A stretch of DNA of 36,855 bases. Origin: Clostridia bacterium. Its GTDB lineage: Bacteria > Bacillota > Clostridia > Christensenellales > Aristaeellaceae. Numbering within the stretch: the first letter of the stretch is position 1; every line of letters starts with the position of its first letter. Positions 14,742 through 23,081 of this stretch are shown piece by piece. Position numbers and translations under genes: made by a program. The notes under the pieces are model-generated. The model was not told where the DNA came from. It made no database searches and worked only from the letters and a program-made list of their open reading frames with translations. The stretch is from positions 1-36,855 of the forward strand of contig JAFUXH010000085.1 in NCBI GenBank assembly GCA_017470945.1. Reading direction: 5' to 3'.

Positions 14742-16742
14742 TTATTCCTCCTTTTTCAAGCGGCATGTTTCGTGGTCCGCCGTCAGGCGATACCGCTGCC
14801 CCCGGAACCGCAGCGGCAGGGAAACGGAACGGATGCTTTCCGGAAGCCGGGGATCGGCGCGGATGCCGCCTTCATCGGCCCATACCCCCAGCGCGCCGTA
14901 GATCAGTGCCTGCCAGGCGGCCCCCAGCGCGGCCATGTGCACGCCCTCCCGGCCGGTATTTTTCAGCTCATCCTTCAGATCGAAAAACAGCGCCCGGCTG
15001 AAATAATCCCACGCCTTTTCCTGAAGTCCCATTTGGAACGCCAGCAGCGCATGGATGCCGAAGCTCAGGCTGCTGTCGTGCACGGTCAGCGGCTCGTAGG
15101 TCTGCCACACGGCCCGCTTTTCTTCCTCTGTGAATCGGTCGGGGAACATTGCCATCAGCTGCACCAGATCGGCCTGCTTCAGCGCTTTGTATCGCTGCAT
15201 CCGGTCAAAGCAGACGGTGCGGTATAATGGCTCCCCGGCAGCGTGATTTTGCGGCAGCGGCTCCAGCCGGTCAAATAATTCATCCTGCAAATACAAGCCG
15301 CGCTCCGGATCGTACAACAGCGCGATGTGATCGGCAAAGAAGCGCAGCTCCCGCCTTTCCTGTTCTTCCATCAGCTCATCGGCATACAGCAAGGCCAGCT
15401 CCACGTTGAATTTGGCCAGATAATTGGTGTAGGTGTTGTTGACGGCCGCGCCGCAGTATTCGTCCGGCCCCTTGACGAAGAAGGAGGAGTATTGCCCTTT
15501 TCCTTCCTCCCAGGTAAAACGGCTTTTCCAGTAACGGGCGGTTTCCAGGAACAGGAGCCGCATATCCTCCGTTATTTCCGCGCCGGTGATATCCAGCATG
15601 CGCTTCAGGGCGTAGGCCACGTCCGCGGTGATGTGCACTTCGCACAGGCCGATATCCCAGCTTTCGCATTGCTCGTCCCCATCGTAGGAGCACATCCAGG
15701 GGTAGCGGGCCCCGGCCAGGTTTTGCTTTTTGGCCAATGCTCTTGCCTGCGGCAGATGAAGAACGCGATACTGCATCAGATGGATGGCTGCTTTTGGGCG
15801 ATGCCAGCAAAAGAAGGGCAGCAGGAAAATATCGGTGTCCCAGAAGGTGTTGCCCTTATATCGCCCGTGGGTCAGCCCCCGCGCGCCGATGGAAAGGCGC
15901 GGATCGTCGGCGGCGTTGCTGCACAGCAGCTGAAAAATGTTCCACCGCAGGGCCCCCTGGAGTTCTTCATCGGCATCCAGCGTGATATCGCAGTCCCGCC
16001 ACAGGGCGGCCCAGGCGTCCGCGTGGGCCTGCCAGGGATCAAGCGGCGCGTCGTTTGCCTGCTCATCATCCAGCAGCACCCGCACCCGCTTTTCGATCAC
16101 CGCCGTTTGCCCCGCCTGCAGGGGGATTTCCATGCGACCGTTCGACATCGGCTTGCCGTCGATCAACACCTGCTGGAAAAAGGATATTTTCCGGCTGGAA
16201 TGTACAGCCTGCATGATCAAAGCGTTTGCCGTCTTTTCCACCGTTTTCAGCAGGGTCGCCGTTTCGGTTTCATCCACCATTTGATCGTCATGCACCGGCA
16301 GATTGGCCACGCTGTCATCAAGCCGCGGATGGATGATCACGGAACAATGTGTCAAAGCCGTTAGCTTCATCCGCACGCACAGCAGCTGATGCGCCGCCAT
16401 GCTGGCCATTCGCTGCACGGAAACGGATACATCCCGGTCCTGCCAGCTTTGGGTGTAAATGCCCTGCTTCAAATCAAGCGCATGATGAAAGGTCACGGGC
16501 CGGCAGCCCGCTACGGTCAATCCCAATACATCCGGCAGCTGCACCATATCGGTGATGCCGGGCTTCACCGGCTCAAAGAACCCGGCCCGGAACAGGGCGT
16601 GCTGCTCCTTTCGCTCCTTGGGTGTTTGCAGGTCGTAGCCCCGCACGCCCAGATAGCCGTTCCCGATGGAAAAGATGCTTTCCGTGTAATCGGTGATCGG
16701 GCCGTCCGCTTCAATGCGCCACGCATGGATTTCAGGCTTCAT
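14742..16742 (-). CDS. Glycoside hydrolase family 65 phosphorylase
   Basis: A 666-residue cytosolic enzyme of GH65, which reversibly phosphorolyses alpha-glucosides (maltose, trehalose, kojibiose, nigerose types) to beta-glucose 1-phosphate. Motifs: DYTESIFSIGNGYLGVRG at the N-terminus, the THGRYKGNTFWDTDIFLLPFF block (near residue 298), KGPDEYCGAAVNNTYTN with the probable catalytic acid Glu428, and GREGVHMAALGAAWQ close to the end, which binds phosphate in relatives. It is shorter than the usual 750-790 residues, mainly through a reduced C-terminal domain. The start overlaps the GH31 gene by 11 bases. No beta-phosphoglucomutase gene is in the window, so onward metabolism needs a gene elsewhere. 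Exact linkage specificity is unknown. Confidence 0.93.
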   Translation of the reverse strand: MKPEIHAWRIEADGPITDYTESIFSIGNGYLGVRGYDLQTPKERKEQHALFRAGFFEPVKPGITDMVQLPDVLGLTVAGCRPVTFHHALDLKQGIYTQSWQDRDVSVSVQRMASMAAHQLLCVRMKLTALTHCSVIIHPRLDDSVANLPVHDDQMVDETETATLLKTVEKTANALIMQAVHSSRKISFFQQVLIDGKPMSNGRMEIPLQAGQTAVIEKRVRVLLDDEQANDAPLDPWQAHADAWAALWRDCDITLDADEELQGALRWNIFQLLCSNAADDPRLSIGARGLTHGRYKGNTFWDTDIFLLPFFCWHRPKAAIHLMQYRVLHLPQARALAKKQNLAGARYPWMCSYDGDEQCESWDIGLCEVHITADVAYALKRMLDITGAEITEDMRLLFLETARYWKSRFTWEEGKGQYSSFFVKGPDEYCGAAVNNTYTNYLAKFNVELALLYADELMEEQERRELRFFADHIALLYDPERGLYLQDELFDRLEPLPQNHAAGEPLYRTVCFDRMQRYKALKQADLVQLMAMFPDRFTEEEKRAVWQTYEPLTVHDSSLSFGIHALLAFQMGLQEKAWDYFSRALFFDLKDELKNTGREGVHMAALGAAWQALIYGALGVWADEGGIRADPRLPESIRSVSLPLRFRGQRYRLTADHETCRLKKEE

Positions 16743-18681
16743 CCGTTTTCACCCTTTCCAGCACGATCATTTGGTCCAGCGGGCAGGAAAAATGTCTGTA
16801 TTGCCCGCCGGCATAGGCTTCGCCGGTAAAATAGTGCTTCCAGTTCCCTGGCGGCAGCCACACCCGGCGGCTTGCGGCGCCCGCCGTCACGATGGGGCAG
16901 ACCAGCAAACTGCGCCCCAGCATGTATTGATCCTCGCAGGCGCAGGCGTTTTCGTCGCTTGGAAAATCCAGGCAAAGATGGGCCATCAGGGGCCGCCCGT
17001 GGGCGGCGCAGTGGGCCGCCTCTCGCGTCAGATACGGCTGCAGCGTTTTCCGCAGTCGGGCAAAGCGTGCGCTGATCGTTAAAACGTCTGGGTCGTTCAG
17101 CTTTTCCGCCAGGTTCCAGGGGCTGCGATCATTGTTGAATCCATCTTCGTGGGTGGCGTAAAATTGCCCGCTCCGGGGCTCGGCGTGCCACTGCATGACG
17201 GGGCAGAAGCAGCCCAGGGCCGTGGCCCGCAGGTATAATTCCGCGCTGGGCAATTCCCCCGCGAAGCCGCCGATATCAAAGCCCCAGAACAGCACCCCGC
17301 TGAGCCCGGCGCTGATGCCCGCCCGAAGCTGGGATTGCAGCTCGCTCCAGGTGCTCAGCTGATCCCCCGCCCAGTGGAGGGGCCGCGTGTGCGCACCGGT
17401 CGAGTCCGCCCGGCTGAAGGTGACGCCATCGATCCCATTCTCCCGCATAAACTGATGATAGGCGGCGATATATTGGCCGGGATACCGGTTGTGCGCTTCC
17501 AGGCCGGTGCTGCCGTCGTGGAGCAGTACGGCGTCATCCAGCAAGAATTCCCCGCCGTCGGTTTTGAAGCCCTCCACGCCCATATCCAGCAAATACCTGC
17601 GTTTTTCAAACCACCAGCGCTTGGTTTCCGGGTTGGTGAAATCGGGCAGCAGGCTGCCGCTGAACCACACGCCCTCCGGGATGCGGTAGGGCGTGCCATC
17701 TTTGCGGAAGATGCAAAGCTTTCTGTCGATCGCTTCCCGCTCGTCCGCAAGCAATTGCGCGCCGGGTTCTCCATCACGCTCCCGCTTGATCACCGGGATC
17801 TGCCACAGGATCAGGTGCAGCCCGGCCCGCCGGATGCGGCGCACGGTGTCGGCGGGATGCTTCCAATGGCGTTTGTCGTTCCATCGATAAAAAGTGCGCT
17901 CGTCGCTCCAGGCTTCCAGCACCATCACGTCGGCGGGATAATCATACTGTTTCAGCGCTTGCAGCTGCGCGTCCACTTCGGCGTCGCTGTTCCAGCCGTT
18001 GGCGCTGATCCATACGCCGAAGGCCCACGAAGGGGGCAGCAGGGGCGTCCCCGTATGGAAAATGAATTGCCTCAGTACGCTTTCCGGCGCGCCAAAAAAC
18101 CAGATTTCGCGCAGCAGGATGTTTTCCCGGGTCTGCTGCTCGATGGTGAAGCCGTCCCGAAAATCCATGCGCACGGGTATGGAGGTATCCACCAGGCAGC
18201 CCAGGCCCTGATCGGTCATAAAGAATGGAACGGGCAGATAGGTTTTTTCGCCCTGCTGGGTGAATTGCTCCGTCACGCAGCCGTCGGAATAGCCGCCGCG
18301 CAGATCGACGGCGTGATACCTTTCCCCCGTGCCCCAAACGTGCCGGGCGTTCCATTGGCCCCGCTGGCGGATCCGCGCGGGGCGGCCGGCCTGATCCGTT
18401 TCGATTTCCAGGCCGTCGATGGAAAGGACGGGCTGCGCGCTTTCCGAATGACTTAAACGTTTCAGTAAACAGCCTTTTTTATTGCCGGTCAGGGTCATTT
18501 CAAAGCCCTCCGGCAATTGCGCGTTTGCTTCCTGAAGGATTTTCCCCGGCGGGGGCTCGCCCTGCGCCACGGTGATCGCCAGGGTGTCGCCCGCTTTGTA
18601 AAGCACGTAAAATTGGGAATAATCCTGACACCAGGTTTGACGGTCGATTTGAATCAGCCTCCGCAAGGGCGGCGATATCAC
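16732..18681 (-). CDS. Glycoside hydrolase family 31 alpha-glycosidase
   Basis: A 649-residue cytosolic retaining alpha-glycosidase (alpha-glucosidase or alpha-xylosidase type). An N-terminal beta-sandwich (about 1-205) precedes a (beta/alpha)8 barrel. The nucleophile is Asp375 in GFKTDGGEF and the acid/base Asp440 in HWAGDQLSTW; VMVLEAWSDERTFYRWND and FWGFDIGGF are further GH31 blocks. The GTG start at 18681 has GGAGGG upstream and overlaps the LacI stop by four bases. It is the first enzyme gene of the operon and, with GH65, suggests that the imported sugar contains alpha-glucosyl linkages. No signal peptide is present, so the substrate must be imported first. Confidence 0.93.
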   Translation of the reverse strand: MISPPLRRLIQIDRQTWCQDYSQFYVLYKAGDTLAITVAQGEPPPGKILQEANAQLPEGFEMTLTGNKKGCLLKRLSHSESAQPVLSIDGLEIETDQAGRPARIRQRGQWNARHVWGTGERYHAVDLRGGYSDGCVTEQFTQQGEKTYLPVPFFMTDQGLGCLVDTSIPVRMDFRDGFTIEQQTRENILLREIWFFGAPESVLRQFIFHTGTPLLPPSWAFGVWISANGWNSDAEVDAQLQALKQYDYPADVMVLEAWSDERTFYRWNDKRHWKHPADTVRRIRRAGLHLILWQIPVIKRERDGEPGAQLLADEREAIDRKLCIFRKDGTPYRIPEGVWFSGSLLPDFTNPETKRWWFEKRRYLLDMGVEGFKTDGGEFLLDDAVLLHDGSTGLEAHNRYPGQYIAAYHQFMRENGIDGVTFSRADSTGAHTRPLHWAGDQLSTWSELQSQLRAGISAGLSGVLFWGFDIGGFAGELPSAELYLRATALGCFCPVMQWHAEPRSGQFYATHEDGFNNDRSPWNLAEKLNDPDVLTISARFARLRKTLQPYLTREAAHCAAHGRPLMAHLCLDFPSDENACACEDQYMLGRSLLVCPIVTAGAASRRVWLPPGNWKHYFTGEAYAGGQYRHFSCPLDQMIVLERVKTDEA

Positions 18682-19718
18682 GCTTCATCCCTCCATTCGC
18701 GCACGGATTCCCGCTCCACCAATCGGAGGGGCAGGATGCATTCGGTGTGGCGGTGCTCCTTCGACTTCGCGGCGTTCAGGATCAATTGCACCGCCTGCTT
18801 TCCCTTTTCGCCGATATCCTGATGGACCGTCGTCAGGGCGGGATAGGCCATTTGCGCCAAATACACATCGTCGAAGCTGACGATGGATAGATCCTCCGGC
18901 ACCCGCACGCGCTGCTGCTTCAGCCCCTTGATCAGGCCCATGGTGATCACGTCCGCCGTCACGAAGGCCGCCGTTTGCCGCTTGCCCCGGCTCAGGAATT
19001 CCCGGGCCGCGGCCATGCCGTACTCATAATCCACGGCGCCGGAATAGACGGCTTGATCGTCAATGGCCAGCCCCGCTTCCAGCATCGCATCGCGATAGCC
19101 CTGGAAGCGCTTGATATTGACGCCGTTTTCCCGGATGGAGCCGCTGATGAAGGCGATGCGCCGGTGGCCCTTGGCGATCAGATAGCGGGTCGCCATCCGG
19201 GCCCCTTCTTTGTCCTCGATGCCGATGGTGTGGAAGGCCTCATCCTTGATATAGCTGTCCACCAGCACGATGGGAACATCCAATTTTTTCAGGGCGTTCA
19301 GGTTTTCGCCGGGGTAAGTGCCCACGATGATCACCCCGTCCACGCCCCGGTTCTGGGCGATGCTCCGGTAATCCTGATCCTCCTTGGTGCCGGAAAGCAG
19401 CAGGTGATACCCATGCTGGCGGGCGGTGTATTCGATAGAGGAAAGCAATTCCCCGTAAAAGGGATTGGAAAACATCAATTCCTTGCCGGGTTCGGTTTGG
19501 GGGATCAGCACGCCAATCAGGTTGCTGCGGCGGCTGGACAGGCTGCGGGCGTTCAAATTGGGCACGTAGCCCAGATTCCGCACGGCTTCCATGACCCGCT
19601 TGGTGGTTTCCGGGCTGATGGTTTCGGTGGGGGTGCTGTTGAGCACGTAGCTGACCGTGGAGGCCGATACGCCCGCTTCCTTCGCCACGTCCTTGATGCT
19701 GACCCGCTTCAATTCCAT
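18678..19718 (-). CDS. LacI-family repressor heading glycoside cluster 1
   Basis: A 346-residue LacI/GalR regulator. The N-terminal helix-turn-helix is VSIKDVAKEAGVSASTVSYVLN, with the hinge helix NLNARSLSSRRSNLIGVLIP and a periplasmic-binding-protein-like sensor domain. The start at 19718 (MELKRVSIKDVA) has AAGGGG upstream; the frame is open further 5' but that part overlaps the promoter. It is the first gene of a seven-gene unit and is transcribed through its own operator, so it should repress itself and the whole operon until the sugar is present. The effector is probably the imported oligosaccharide or a breakdown product. Confidence 0.94.
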   Translation of the reverse strand: MELKRVSIKDVAKEAGVSASTVSYVLNSTPTETISPETTKRVMEAVRNLGYVPNLNARSLSSRRSNLIGVLIPQTEPGKELMFSNPFYGELLSSIEYTARQHGYHLLLSGTKEDQDYRSIAQNRGVDGVIIVGTYPGENLNALKKLDVPIVLVDSYIKDEAFHTIGIEDKEGARMATRYLIAKGHRRIAFISGSIRENGVNIKRFQGYRDAMLEAGLAIDDQAVYSGAVDYEYGMAAAREFLSRGKRQTAAFVTADVITMGLIKGLKQQRVRVPEDLSIVSFDDVYLAQMAYPALTTVHQDIGEKGKQAVQLILNAAKSKEHRHTECILPLRLVERESVREWRDEA

Positions 19719-19733
19719 CCGCCCCTTGTGTAG

Positions 19734-19747
19734 CTTTAACGTTTCAG
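19734..19747. promoter_or_regulatory. Probable operator for the cluster 1 LacI
   Basis: CTTTAACGTTTCAG is an imperfect palindrome (10 of 14 positions symmetric) centred on AACGTT. It lies just downstream of the -10, near the expected transcription start. Its minus-strand form shares TGAAACGTT with the cluster 2 operator. Confidence 0.6.
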
Positions 19748-19755
19748 TTGTATTC

Positions 19756-19784
19756 AGTATAAACCAGCGCCGCCCCTTTGTCAA
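19756..19784 (-). promoter_or_regulatory. Promoter of glycoside operon 1
   Basis: Minus strand: TTGACA (19784-19779), 17-bp spacer, TATACT (19761-19756). Drives lacI and the six genes after it. The rest of 19719-19881 shows only GC-rich dyads after the fructokinase stop and no convincing terminator. Confidence 0.9.
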
Positions 19785-19881
19785 GCCCCATTTTTCAAAT
19801 CGTTTCTGGGGCTCCCGCCCGGGCGGCGCCGCACGCATTTTCGCAGGGAACACGCTGCCGGTCCAGCGGGGCCGGGCAGGC

Positions 19882-20850
19882 TCAGCAGCCGATCTGCCGC
19901 TTCATTTTTTCCCATACGTCCGCTTTCGTTGGCACGCTGGTGATGCCGCCGTGCTGTTGGGTGGACAGGCTGGCGGCGGTGCAGGCGAAGCGGACGATGT
20001 GGTTCAGCTCCTCTTCCGTCAATTCGGAAGGGGCTTTTTGGTATTGCAGGAATTGGCTCATGGCGCTGCCGCCGAAAATATCCCCCGCCCCGGTGGTATC
20101 AATTACCTGAATGCCGGAAGGACTGTTGACCGTTACATTGTGGGAAGCAGTGGCGGCATAGCAGCCCTTGGGGCCCAGGGTGACGTAGGCCAGGGATACG
20201 CCGTATTCCCGCAGCAGCTTTTCCGCGCCTTCCTCGGGAGAGAGGCCCCACAGGAACGCAATTTCCTCATCGCTGATTTTCACGATGTCGGCTTGACGCA
20301 GGCTCCATTCGATGGCGTCTTTTGCGTCCGCTTCATGGTTCCATAGGGGCTTGCGCAGGTTGGGGTCCAGGCTGATGAGCAGGCCGTGGGCCTTGGCCAA
20401 TTCGATGGCCTTCCGGGTGGCGGCGGCGGCGGGCTCGTCGGTCAGCGACAGGGTGCCGAAATGGAACGCCTTCGCGTTCGCGATCAGGCTTTCGTCGATT
20501 TCCTCGGGCCTTAAGCACGTATCCGCTCCGGGCTTGCGGGCGAAGCTGAAATCCCGGTTGCCGCTGGCATCCAGGGATACGAAGGCTAGGGTGGTAAAGA
20601 CGCCGGCATCGACGCGGATGCCTTGGGTGTCGATCCCGGCCCGGTTCAGCGTGCCGATCAGCAGGCGGCCGAACAGATCGTCGCCTACCTTGCCGATCAT
20701 GGCGGTTTTGCAGCCGTACTGGTTCAGGGCGGCCAGGAAATTCCCCGGCGCGCCGCCCGGATTGGCGGCCAGGATGGGATACCCGGCCTCGTTCTTCCCC
20801 TGGGGGGCAAAGTCGATCAGCAGCTCGCCCAGGGCGATGACGTCATACAT
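19882..20850 (-). CDS. Fructokinase, PfkB/ribokinase family
   Basis: A 322-residue cytosolic sugar kinase, most like ScrK-type fructokinases that make fructose 6-phosphate. Motifs: MYDVIALGELLIDF at the N-terminus, the sugar-binding NPGGAPGNFLAALN, and DTTGAGDIFGG with catalytic Asp257. The ATG at 20850 is chosen because AGGAAGG lies upstream and the fructokinase N-terminus begins exactly there; an in-frame ATG at 20874 overlapping the lacI stop is possible. It follows the second LacI gene at 20 bases and shares its promoter. The divergent GH32 gene releases the fructose it would phosphorylate. Confidence 0.9.
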   Translation of the reverse strand: MYDVIALGELLIDFAPQGKNEAGYPILAANPGGAPGNFLAALNQYGCKTAMIGKVGDDLFGRLLIGTLNRAGIDTQGIRVDAGVFTTLAFVSLDASGNRDFSFARKPGADTCLRPEEIDESLIANAKAFHFGTLSLTDEPAAAATRKAIELAKAHGLLISLDPNLRKPLWNHEADAKDAIEWSLRQADIVKISDEEIAFLWGLSPEEGAEKLLREYGVSLAYVTLGPKGCYAATASHNVTVNSPSGIQVIDTTGAGDIFGGSAMSQFLQYQKAPSELTEEELNHIVRFACTAASLSTQQHGGITSVPTKADVWEKMKRQIGC

Positions 20851-20870
20851 GGCTTTGTACCTTCCTATCT

Positions 20871-21860
20871 TCATTCACGGGTGGTGCCGCCGCTGGCATA
20901 GCTCACCGGCAGGCAGATCAAAGAGGGAACGTTAGATAAATGCTTGGAAAGCACGGTGCTTACGCAGGCCTCGGCGATTTCCTGCACCGGCTGAACGATG
21001 GTGGACGTCACGTAAGCCTGATCGCCGAACATGCGGATGCCGTCGAAGCCGATCACCTGCACGTCCTCCGGGATGCGCACGCCCATGCGCTTGAGCACCT
21101 GGCAGATTTGCCACGCCAGCATATCGGTGCCCAGGAACAGCCCGTCGAAGGTCAAGCGCCCGTTTTGCATGTGATCCGTCAGGAAGCGCACAAATTCATC
21201 GAAAGGCGCGCCGTCCTCCAGCGCCATCACTTCAAAAGGCATGCCCAAGTCCACGCAGGCGGATACGAAGCCGTCCTTCCGTTTGCTGGGCTCGTTGGTC
21301 AGGGTGGAGCCCACGCGCATGAACGCCACCCGCCTGCAGCCCAATTCGTACAGCTTCTTTGCCGCCATCCGCCCGCCGCCGAAGTTATCCGACGCGATGC
21401 AGGGCACAGAAACGGAAAAGAAGCGGTCGATGGTGACGAAGGGGATATCCTCCGGGATGGACAAGTGGGGGTTGTAGGTCAGGGCGATGATGCCGTCCAC
21501 CCGGTTCTGCTGGGCCATCTGGATGTACTCTATCTCCCGGCCCTGGTCGTATTCGGAAAAGCAGAGCATCATTTTGTAATTCCGCTTTTCCAGGGCCAGG
21601 TTGACGTGGTGCACCAGCAGGGCGAAATAGGGGTTGATGGTATTGGGGATGATGAAGGCGATGGTGTTGGTGCGGTCCGTGCGAAGGGCGCGGCCGCTGA
21701 TGTTGTAATGATAGCCCAGGCGCTGAATGGCCGACAGCACCTTGTTTTTGTATTCTTCTCCCACCTGCTCGCCGTTGACCACCCTGGATACGGTGCCCAG
21801 GGCGACCCCGGCTTCCCTGGCCACATCGGCCATGGTGGGCCCGCTGCGTTCTTTTGCCAT
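20871..21860 (-). CDS. LacI-family repressor of the sucrose/fructan locus
   Basis: A 329-residue LacI/GalR regulator with helix-turn-helix TMADVAREAGVALGTVSRVVN, hinge region YNISGRALRTDRTNTIAFIIP and a C-terminal sugar-binding domain with the effector loop VIGFDGIRMF. The ATG at 21860 is preferred over one at 21866 because GAGAGG is then eight bases upstream. It is encoded with fructokinase and diverges from the transporter-GH32 operon, whose promoter region contains a perfect 14-bp palindrome. This is the layout of sucrose or fructo-oligosaccharide repressors of the ScrR type, with fructose or a phosphorylated derivative as a plausible effector. Confidence 0.92.
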   Translation of the reverse strand: MAKERSGPTMADVAREAGVALGTVSRVVNGEQVGEEYKNKVLSAIQRLGYHYNISGRALRTDRTNTIAFIIPNTINPYFALLVHHVNLALEKRNYKMMLCFSEYDQGREIEYIQMAQQNRVDGIIALTYNPHLSIPEDIPFVTIDRFFSVSVPCIASDNFGGGRMAAKKLYELGCRRVAFMRVGSTLTNEPSKRKDGFVSACVDLGMPFEVMALEDGAPFDEFVRFLTDHMQNGRLTFDGLFLGTDMLAWQICQVLKRMGVRIPEDVQVIGFDGIRMFGDQAYVTSTIVQPVQEIAEACVSTVLSKHLSNVPSLICLPVSYASGGTTRE

Positions 21861-21898
21861 GGACATTGCCTCTCATTTCATATGTTTCATGGAATTAT

Positions 21899-21927
21899 AA
21901 TATACCATTTTCACAACCGTGGGTCAA
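21899..21927 (-). promoter_or_regulatory. Promoter of lacI-fructokinase unit
   Basis: Minus strand: TTGACC (21927-21922), 17-bp spacer, TATATT (21904-21899). Downstream, ATGAAACATATGAAAT carries one half-site (ATGAAAC) identical to the cluster 2 operator, compatible with autoregulation. Confidence 0.8.
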
Positions 21928-22037
21928 GGAAAACAGCGTAAAAAGATGAAACACCCCCAAAATCGTCTGTGACAACTGATTTTGTAGAAAAACGCCGAAA
22001 AGGTGGAAAAAAATTTGCTCAAAGATCAAAAAAGATG

Positions 22038-22066
22038 TTGACAGCCATGAAATACTGTGATATTTT
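22038..22066 (+). promoter_or_regulatory. Promoter of the transporter-GH32 operon
   Basis: TTGACA (22038-22043) and TATTTT (22061-22066), spacer 17 bp, in AT-rich context. The predicted start near 22073 is directly before the palindromic operator. Confidence 0.82.
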
Positions 22067-22079
22067 ATAAATGAATATC

Positions 22080-22093
22080 ATGAAACGTTTCAT
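22080..22093. promoter_or_regulatory. Perfect 14-bp palindromic LacI operator
   Basis: ATGAAACGTTTCAT reads the same on both strands. It lies about 7-20 bases after the predicted transcription start of the transporter operon, a typical repression position for a LacI-family protein. It is two bases shorter than a CcpA cre box, so the neighbouring LacI is the better candidate. Confidence 0.85.
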
Positions 22094-22132
22094 CAACGAG
22101 AACAAGCGATTCATCAAAGAGGAGGAATGAGT

Positions 22133-23062
22133 ATGACTTCAACGGTTTCTCCCGCCCGAAAGGTTCGCCGCAAGAACCTGGCGCGGAGAATGGCGGATAA
22201 CTGGCAGCCGTACGTCCTGCTGCTGATCCCGGTGATCATTACCATCATCTACAAGTACGGCCCCATGTACGGCATTCAGATCGCCTTCCGGAATTACAAT
22301 CCGGGCCTGGGCATCACCGGCAGCCCCTGGGCGGGCTGGAAGTGGTTCGAGCGGTTCTTCCGGGCGCCCAACTTTGACCGGATGCTGTGGAACACCGTCA
22401 AGCTCAGCCTCTTTGGTCTGCTGTGGGGCTTCCCGGTGCCCATCATCCTGTCCCTGGCGCTGAACCAGCTTCGCTTCAAGAAGCTCAAGCGCACCGTGCA
22501 AACCGTCATCTACGCGCCGCACTTCATTTCCACCATGGTTATCTGCGGTATGCTGCGCATCTTCCTCAGCCCCTCCGGCGGCCTGATCAACCTGATCGCC
22601 GGCACCCGGATCGACTTCCTGACCGAAGCCAGCGCGTTCCGCACCATTTACGTGGCCAGCGGCATCTGGCAGGAAGCGGGCTGGGGCACCATCATCTATC
22701 TGGCTACCCTGTCCAGCATCGACGTATCGCTGTACGAGGCCGCGAAGGTGGATGGCGCCAGCGTGTTTCAGCGCATCCTGCACATCGATATCCCCTGCCT
22801 GCTGCCCATGATCATCCTGCAATTGATCATGAGCGCTTCCGGCATCATGAACGTCGGATTCGAAAAGGCCTATCTGCTCCAGACCGACCTGAACCGCGCC
22901 ACCAGCGATATCATCGCCATCTACGTGTACGAGCAGGGCATCATCAGCGCCCGGTATGAGCTGGGCACCGCCGTGGGCCTGTTCAACACCGCCATCAACA
23001 TCGTGCTGCTGGTGATCGTCAATCAGATCGCGAAGAAATTCGGCGACGTCAACTTCGTGTAA
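22133..23062 (+). CDS. Sugar ABC transporter permease, LplB/YteP type (cluster 2)
   Basis: A 309-residue permease with six helices. An ATG at 22127 lies only one base after AGGAGG; the ATG at 22133 has seven-base spacing and is chosen. The N-terminus (NWQPYVLLLIPVIITIIYKYGPMYGIQIAFRNYN) and FFRAPNFDRMLWNTVKLS are typical of the LplB/YteP subgroup, which works with large unlipidated or lipidated binding proteins in oligosaccharide import. The EAA loop is EAAKVDGASVFQRILHIDIP. First gene of the operon controlled by the palindrome at 22080. No ATPase gene accompanies it. Confidence 0.94.
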   Translation: MTSTVSPARKVRRKNLARRMADNWQPYVLLLIPVIITIIYKYGPMYGIQIAFRNYNPGLGITGSPWAGWKWFERFFRAPNFDRMLWNTVKLSLFGLLWGFPVPIILSLALNQLRFKKLKRTVQTVIYAPHFISTMVICGMLRIFLSPSGGLINLIAGTRIDFLTEASAFRTIYVASGIWQEAGWGTIIYLATLSSIDVSLYEAAKVDGASVFQRILHIDIPCLLPMIILQLIMSASGIMNVGFEKAYLLQTDLNRATSDIIAIYVYEQGIISARYELGTAVGLFNTAINIVLLVIVNQIAKKFGDVNFV

Positions 23063-23081
23063 AAAGGGAGGAGGAAGAAAC

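Noticed and set aside
22080-22093. CcpA catabolite-response (cre) site
   Set aside because: The perfect palindrome is two bases shorter than cre spacing and lies between a lacI gene and its likely target; specific LacI control is simpler.
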